From contig OZ024936.1 in NCBI GenBank assembly GCA_964017235.1, positions 52,999,028-53,063,027 of the forward strand: DNA of 64,000 nucleotides, written 5' to 3'. How positions within the stretch are numbered: the stretch's first letter is position 1; every line of letters starts with the position of its first letter. The DNA is from Sabellastarte sp. h YS-2021 (Eukaryota > Annelida > Polychaeta > Sabellida > Sabellidae). Under the pieces are notes generated by a model, which saw only the letters and a list, made by a program, of their open reading frames with translations, was not told where the DNA came from and did not search any database. Below, one piece after another: positions 61,601 to 64,000 of this stretch. The position numbers and the translations under genes are program-made.

Positions 61601-61752
61601 ATCTGTTTTTACACACGGATGACCAGGACATAGACTCGCACTTTGAACAGTTAGAACCGCCTCTCAGTATGGACGATTATATGTTCAGCCTCGAAAATAC
61701 TGAAGGCATTTCAGATTTGTTTGATATTGATTCATGTAATCTGTCTCTTTGA
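34738..61752 (+). CDS. E2F: E2F1/2/3-type transcription factor (9 coding exons)
   Basis: A nuclear activator of S-phase genes, acting with a DP partner and restrained by retinoblastoma pocket proteins. Exons: 34738-34920, 36036-36150, 36932-37023, 38729-38853, 45096-45187, 51589-51688, 54922-55036, 59821-59989, 61532-61752. They sum to 1212 nt, giving 403 residues plus stop, with every phase matching. Domains: Cy-like VKRKLEME (62-69); winged-helix DNA binding (about 105-172) with [12 protein letters not shown] at 146-157; leucine zipper (L200, L207, V214, C221, L228); marked box (237-300) with [12 protein letters not shown] and [12 protein letters not shown]; and pocket-binding motif [18 protein letters not shown] (378-395). 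The marked box is closest to vertebrate E2F3, but the Cy-like motif and single-copy look suit a pre-duplication E2F1/2/3. Length is normal (vertebrate E2F1-3 are about 437-465). All introns are GT-AG except intron 6, which looks U12 AT-AC. Sites upstream suggest autoregulation. Confidence 0.97.
35345..35447 (+). repeat. 5S rRNA-derived sequence (SINE3-like or pseudogene)
   Basis: Internal control-region words of 5S rRNA are visible: GAAGTTAAGCGGC (A-box region) and TTAGTACTTGGATGGTTGACC (C-box region), at correct spacing. The first third and last part are decayed. It lies in E2F intron 1, same strand. A 5S-headed SINE or a lone 5S pseudogene are both possible. Downstream sequence to about 35590 may be its body. 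Confidence 0.8.
36036..36150 (+). CDS. E2F: E2F exon 2
   Basis: Acceptor TTCCAG, donor GTGAGA. Residues 62-99 plus one base. It holds the Cy-like/basic segment VKRKLEME and the [10 protein letters not shown] linker, a probable nuclear-localisation and CDK target region. Confidence 0.95.
36932..37023 (+). CDS. E2F: E2F exon 3 (DNA-binding domain, first half)
   Basis: Acceptor CTTGCAG, donor GTATGT. It encodes [20 protein letters not shown], the first helices of the winged-helix domain. Confidence 0.97.
37068..37436. mobile_element. hAT-like MITE, 8-bp TSD (E2F intron 3)
   Basis: Ends TAGTGTTG...CAACACTA. Exact target duplication AATATTTT at 37060-37067 and 37437-37444. The interior has inverted CCGGTTT/AAACCGG words. 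Confidence 0.85.
37628..37811 (+). repeat. Hairpin-headed repeat, family D, copy 2 (partial)
   Basis: The hairpin CGCCCCTT-GAAA-AGGGGATGC is followed by TTATCGGTTTCGCCCAC and CCGCCACAACA, then ATATCTCCCTAATAAAATTC. It shares head layout with the copies at 815 and 52059. No tandem array here. Confidence 0.75.
37830..38223. mobile_element. hAT-like MITE, near-exact 8-bp TSD
   Basis: Ends TAAGGCTGTGACC...GTTGCAGCCTTA. Flanks GTTTATAC (37822-37829) and ATTTATAC (38224-38231) differ at one base. Confidence 0.75.
38312..38527 (-). repeat. tRNA-derived SINE type A (minus strand)
   Basis: The inverse of this segment begins CCACTGTGGCCTAGTAGTAA and follows the 20941-21240 SINE through the body. The B box is decayed (GCGATTAAATCCC). 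Confidence 0.8.
38729..38853 (+). CDS. E2F: E2F exon 4 (DNA-binding domain, second half)
   Basis: Acceptor TCTTTCAG, donor GTAAGT. It encodes [11 protein letters not shown] through [12 protein letters not shown] (DNA-recognition helix) to KKSKNNIEW. Confidence 0.98.
39051..39276 (-). repeat. SINE type B, 13-bp TSD (E2F intron 4)
   Basis: Full-length minus-strand copy. ACATGAACAATAT occurs at 39038-39050 and 39277-39289. Confidence 0.93.
39387..39744 (+). mobile_element. hAT-like MITE, 8-bp TSD, family shared with 62725
   Basis: Ends TAAGGCTGTGACTTCG...ATCGCAGCCTTG. Exact duplication ATGATTAC at 39379-39386 and 39745-39752. The interior (CATGGCGGATGATGTAAACA) recurs inverted at 62725-63057. 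Confidence 0.88.
39792..41360. mobile_element. hAT-like non-autonomous element, 8-bp TSD
   Basis: Ends TAGGGCTGCAAACGG...CCCAGCCCTA. Flanks GTATATTC (39784-39791) and GTATCTTC (41361-41368) differ at one base. The interior (about 39980-41170) holds C-runs and a direct duplication of about 110-115 bp (GACTGGTTTTCGTACA words near 40905 and 41035). No transposase ORF seen. Confidence 0.75.
41435..41800 (+). repeat. Hairpin-headed repeat, family E
   Basis: The head is a nested hairpin (GGCGGGTT / AACCCGTC around GTTAC-GTGTAAC), then TGTCTGTCTGTCCGTCC, then a roughly 151-bp direct duplication carrying AGATAGATCACCATCATAGC (41553 and 41704). The right end was not defined. Confidence 0.7.
41977..44368 (+). 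mobile_element. Chimeric satellite-bodied element (family B head, family A body)
   Basis: Begins with the hairpin GTATCCCCG...CGGGGATAC (41977-42002) and a CGTCGTCGTCCGCGTCCGC block. A family B array of about three 157-164-bp units follows (GCGACCTACAGTCC at 42051, 42208, 42372). At about 42508, within 'aatgtctaaaacacaaattt', it switches to the 169-bp family A array. It ends with the family A unique tail (44130-44368, CTACTATCAACAGGACG). A hAT-like MITE sits inside at 43579-43841. Confidence 0.8.
43579..43841. mobile_element. hAT-like MITE nested in family A array
   Basis: Ends TAGGGCTGCCACGAG...TTTCACAGCCCTA. Exact duplication TTGGCAAT at 43571-43578 and 43842-43849. The interior repeats CGAGTACTC words. 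Confidence 0.92.
45096..45187 (+). CDS. E2F: E2F exon 5
   Basis: Acceptor TGACAG, donor GTCAGT. A Ser/Thr-rich linker then KKLHD, the start of the zipper. Only one frame is open with the required phase. This is the least conserved exon, so its borders are slightly less certain. Confidence 0.85.
45201..45535 (+). mobile_element. MITE family M, left-arm copy
   Basis: Begins TAGGGATGGGTCGGTAGATT right after E2F exon 5 and runs through the shared interior (ACTGAAACGCC, CGCTTGACAGC). No right end found. Another possible MITE (GGGTTCCACAAAGCTGC... near 45628, inverted partner near 46005) follows. Confidence 0.65.
46049..49797. mobile_element. TIR element split by family A copy 2
   Basis: The left end GGGCCGGTATTCATAAAACT mirrors the right end, whose inverse reads GGGCCGTATTCATAAAG. 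Arms are rich in GAGACCAAAT/TGGTCTCA words. Family A copy 2 (46488-49541) lies inside, so the original element was about 700 bp. Confidence 0.8.
46488..49541 (+). mobile_element. Family A satellite-bodied element, copy 2
   Basis: Same ends as copy 1 (GTCCACC...TTTCTAG), again between TTAT repeats (46484-46487 and 49542-49545). The head is nearly identical to copy 1 except for fewer GTCCGG hexamers. About 14 units of 169 bp (46902-49290) and the same tail follow. It lies in E2F intron 5. Confidence 0.88.
50386..51287. mobile_element. MITE family M, 8-bp TSD, with nested MITE
   Basis: Ends TAGTGATGGGTCGG...CGACCCATCCCTA. Flanks GTCAAAAT (50378-50385) and GTTAAAAT (51288-51295) differ at one base. 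It contains the family N MITE. Confidence 0.85.
50845..51249. mobile_element. MITE family N nested in family M
   Basis: Ends TAGTGGTGGGATCGCC...CGTCCCAGCACTA. Exact duplication CTCCCGAT at 50837-50844 and 51250-51257. Both arms carry inverted ACTCGAGTT words. Confidence 0.92.
51589..51688 (+). CDS. E2F: E2F exon 6 (dimerisation zipper)
   Basis: Acceptor TTTCATAG. It encodes [18 protein letters not shown] and [11 protein letters not shown]. It ends AATTCCAA before the U12-type donor ATATCCTT. Confidence 0.95.
51840..51975. repeat. Relic of the DIRS right-end extension
   Basis: TTAGTCCCAGCTGGTAAGCT, then TGTAG and AAAAGCTACA, resembles 11090-11160 of the DIRS element. No inverted terminal repeat or coding sequence accompanies it. 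Confidence 0.55.
52059..53490 (+). repeat. Hairpin-headed repeat, family D, copy 3 with 147-bp array
   Basis: Hairpin AAGCGTCCCTT-GAAA-AGGGGACGCTT (52059-52084), then TTATTGGTTTCACCC, a CCGCCGCCGCCGC block, a head of about 350 bp, and a tandem array with period 147 bp (AACTCGCTTATTATT at 52462, 52609, 52756, 52903, 53050, 53197; last spacing 145). 147 is a multiple of 3, so a 291-codon minus-strand frame stays open through six units. I regard it as non-coding. It lies in the U12-type intron. Confidence 0.88.
53491..54430. other. Intronic, nothing recognised
   Basis: Part of E2F intron 6. No ORF or repeat family recognised. Confidence 0.5.
54434..54797. mobile_element. MITE family N, internally deleted copy
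   Basis: Starts TAGTGGTGGGATCGCC and ends CCCAGCACTA like the 50845 copy, but the right arm lacks the ACTCGAGTTTC...AACTCGTC segment. No matching target duplication found. Confidence 0.75.
54922..55036 (+). CDS. E2F: E2F exon 7 (marked box)
   Basis: Follows the AC of the U12-type intron; donor GTGAGT. It encodes [31 protein letters not shown]. Confidence 0.97.
55584..57300 (+). repeat. Hairpin-headed repeat, family C, with 350-bp array
   Basis: Hairpin ATATCCCC-AGACGAAAGTC-GGGGATAT (55584-55610), then ATTGG and a (CCG)n tract of about 35 bp, then 'ataactcaaaaa' and 'tttcaaacttggtacacatg', then about four units of roughly 350 bp (CCCACAGAGACCC at 56151, 56501, 56850, variant at 57204). Confidence 0.85.
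57645..59495 (+). repeat. Tandem direct duplication, about 0.9 kb x 2
   Basis: GTATTTGATTACCCCTTT starts both copies (about 57645 and 58591), and both end GGCGCCGAGTTGGCCCAATCTAG (58553 and 59495, shown here only as the shared end). Each copy also contains an internal pair of 'aataatattttatttgt' blocks. The right copy carries small indels. It may be the right end of the family C element in duplicate. Confidence 0.8.
59821..59989 (+). CDS. E2F: E2F exon 8
   Basis: Acceptor GTTCAG, donor GTACGT. It encodes the end of the marked box ([20 protein letters not shown]) and a Ser-rich acidic linker. Confidence 0.96.
60196..60678. mobile_element. MITE family M, exact 8-bp TSD (E2F intron 8)
   Basis: Ends TAGGGATGGGTCGAC...CCAACCCATCCCTA. 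Exact duplication GTTTTAAT at 60188-60195 and 60679-60686. A decayed relative covers about 61000-61360. Confidence 0.92.
61532..61752 (+). CDS. E2F: E2F exon 9 (transactivation, pocket binding, stop)
   Basis: Acceptor TTTCACAG. An acidic region ends with [18 protein letters not shown] and a TGA stop at 61750-61752. That motif binds the retinoblastoma pocket in vertebrate E2F1-3. Confidence 0.97.
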
Positions 61753-62139
61753 TTGTTTTTTTTTTATCTTACGTATTGATAGCAAGATTTGCAAATCTAA
61801 TCTTGACTTGATTTGCAAATGTTTGTTTGTTGACCACAAATTTGACATTTGTGGGATGTTTTTCTACAGAAAAGGTTATGATGATGCAATTGATATTTGA
61901 TAATATAAGGGATATATAAGTGACGAAAAATACTGCCAGGGTGAGACTATGTAAAAAAATATTGTAGTTATTTTCTTTTTTTTTTTACAATGTTATCAGC
62001 AAAATTTAACATTCACTTTCTGACTCAAGTCACACACTAAAATCAATATGATTTTTTGGTCAAATTTTATTTGTTATTTTGAAGCAAATGTTGGTTCCAC
62101 ATTATGATAGTTGCCACACATCATTGTTGTTGTGTTTAT
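61753..62139 (+). other. E2F 3' UTR (probable)
   Basis: Sequence after the stop is T-rich without ORFs. The polyadenylation site is not clear. AATAAA occurs near 62372 (inside a MITE) and at 63103-63108. Confidence 0.4.
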
Positions 62140-62636
62140 TAGGGATGGATTGGTGGGTCGGTTGTCTGGGTACCTAAAGTATTTCACTGAAATACTGTTG
62201 CGAGATGTTACAGCCACCTCACCCGTCAACACATATAATTGAAGGAAAACTCAAAATCGTACACATAAACCCTCAATTTAAAGAAATTATGAACTTTTAT
62301 CCCATATTTTGGTGCATGTGAGGCTATTATTCTGTGGTGATTTTGTTGAGCAAAATTGCAATGTTTTGATAAATAAATTAAGACACTTTATAACCTTTGC
62401 CTCGCTTGTCAAAACATATAATGAAAGGAAAACTTAAATATTCTAAACAAACCACAAATTTGAAGAAATTGCACACTTTTGTCCCATTTTTTTGGTGCAT
62501 TTGGGGATTTTTATTGCTATTTCGTTGACTGTAAACGTCTGATTGGGATGTTCTTAAACCGGTGAGGCCTAGAATCAAGACAGTTTTCCATTGGTGACCT
62601 ACTGATCCAAACATTTTTGATACTAACCCATCCCTA
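62140..62636. mobile_element. MITE family M copy
   Basis: Ends TAGGGATGGATTGG...CTAACCCATCCCTA. Flanks GTGTTTAT and GTATCCAT match only partly, so the copy is older. Confidence 0.8.
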
Positions 62637-62724
62637 GTATCCATAGATAAGTTATTTCCTCAAAGTTGCATGCTATAGCATATTTCACATGTTATAGTTT
62701 TACCCGCATCCTGTTGTAAAAAAC

Positions 62725-63057
62725 TAACGCTGTGATAAAAAATTACTTGGTTACCCGAAAACTGTCTGAATTCATTGAGAAACCGAGTACAAAACAGTGA
62801 AGAGGATAACTGGAAAACATTTAAAATGTACATAACATTAATAATCTACTTAGTGAAACTCAGTATTTTGTTAGATTTGTGTACTTGGCATTCGTTTTAC
62901 AGACATTTCACATATTTTCATTTGTTTACATCATCTGCCATGTTAATGTGATTTTTACTTCCATTTGGTAACAACTAAAATGCTATTTCTCGAATTAATG
63001 TCGGCTGTTTTCCAAGTTAATACCTGGTATGGTTTTTCTGACGGAGTCACAGCCTTA
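62725..63057 (-). mobile_element. hAT-like MITE, relative of 39387 copy
   Basis: Its inverse begins TAAGGCTGTGACTCCGTCAG and carries CATGGCAGATGATGTAAACA, as at 39387-39744. The left end is TAACGCTGTGAT. Target duplication not recognisable. Confidence 0.75.
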
Positions 63058-63474
63058 GTAGCATAGACTATTCCAGTTCATTAGAATACAATGGCCACAG
63101 TTAATAAAGTGAAGTATTGATATAGAAAATATTGTTTAGGACATAAATAGGTGTGAGTATAAAGAAATATGAAATTGTAATTCATAAAACCTTTCTGGAA
63201 ACAGTTTTACTTGCTTAATCATGTAGTTGTAAAGGCTTTTTTCAAGAAACATGGCAATGTCACTGTGTATTTGTGAGGTGCTACATTTCAATATCAAATA
63301 TATGCTCAATATCTAATACATGCATATCTCTGATTAGAGGTGTTTACAAAGCCATCAAATGTACAAGAATTTTTGCCTGTAAAAGGTGCTATTGTTGTTA
63401 CTCTACAATGTATGAATGCAGTTCTTCATCTAAGGATCACATGCCCCCCTTACCAATCTGAATCTTATGTGAAT

Positions 63475-63854
63475 TAGTGCTGGGACGAGTTGACGGAAAC
63501 TCGAGTTACAACTCGATGGGCGATAATTGGGGGTCACATCGATCAGCGCAAGTGAAACTCGAGTTTTTTGTAAACGTACATATTTTAACCATCTAAGGCT
63601 GATACTTCACCATAACAATAGAAATATCTGAAATTTTCAGAAATATATTGTATTTTTACTTTATTCTGACTTAAATCAATGAAATTAAAAGCCCATTTCC
63701 AGTTTAAAGTTTTGCCTCATGTACGGTTATGTAAAATATTTTCGCTAACAAACGAAATACTCTATCCCGAAAATTACTCGAGTTTGACTCGAGTTCAACT
63801 CGCTTCTAACAAGCGATGCTCGATCTGTCATTTAAGCTTGCCATCCCACCACTA
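63475..63854 (-). mobile_element. MITE family N, exact 8-bp TSD
   Basis: Inverted relative to the 50845 copy: starts TAGTGCTGGGACGAG, ends CCCACCACTA. Exact duplication ATGTGAAT at 63467-63474 and 63855-63862. Confidence 0.92.
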
Positions 63855-64000
63855 ATGTGAATTTATATAAAGTATATTGTCATTATGAGTAGTAAATTCA
63901 AGATGGTGTTGTATATTTCACATTTCTAAATCCAAATAATGCAATGTGTGTCGCTGGTACAAAAGCATATATGCACCAAAGTTCTATATGATATAAAAAG

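Overview
This is eukaryotic nuclear DNA from an invertebrate animal: AT-rich, intron-rich and heavily loaded with transposons. The element mix (a DIRS-type tyrosine-recombinase retrotransposon, L1/Tx1-like and L2/CR1-like LINEs, tRNA- and 5S-derived SINEs, hAT-like MITEs and satellite-bodied repeats) fits a marine invertebrate such as a mollusc or brachiopod. The sequence alone does not fix the phylum.

Only one clear host gene is present. It is a nine-exon E2F1/2/3-type transcription factor on the + strand, coding from 34738 to 61752 (403 codons plus stop). All nine coding exons join in frame. The encoded protein has a Cy-like motif, winged-helix DNA-binding domain, leucine zipper, marked box and C-terminal pocket-protein-binding motif. 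Intron 6 (51689-54921) has the hallmarks of a minor-class (U12) AT-AC intron, and two E2F-type sites lie about 350 bp upstream of the start codon, suggesting autoregulation.

Left part (1-34 kb): a nearly complete but dead DIRS-like element (about 1136-11161) with 66-bp inverted terminal repeats and a 64-bp perfect internal inverted repeat. Its gag-like ORF is split by a 3.7-kb element made mainly of 169-bp tandem repeats. Next come a minus-strand L2/CR1-like LINE relic (13.1-15.5 kb), a dead MADF/Myb-SANT-like gene (16.3-18.0 kb) and several SINEs. A nested pile-up follows at 22.9-33.7 kb: a large TIR element holds an L1/Tx1-like LINE, which itself carries a SINE, a MITE and a minus-strand L2-like LINE, two of these with clear target-site duplications. 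ORF1 of the Tx1-like LINE joins two zinc knuckles to a NADAR/YbiA-like domain, the most unusual coding arrangement in the window.

Right part (34-64 kb): the E2F introns and 3' flank are filled with MITEs, many with exact or near-exact 8-bp target duplications, further copies of the 169-bp satellite element, and at least four other families of the same design: a 5' terminal hairpin, a short CG-rich simple-repeat block, then a tandem array. One copy at 41977-44368 is a chimera of two such families. No CRISPR array, functional tRNA or rRNA gene, or prokaryotic feature was seen.
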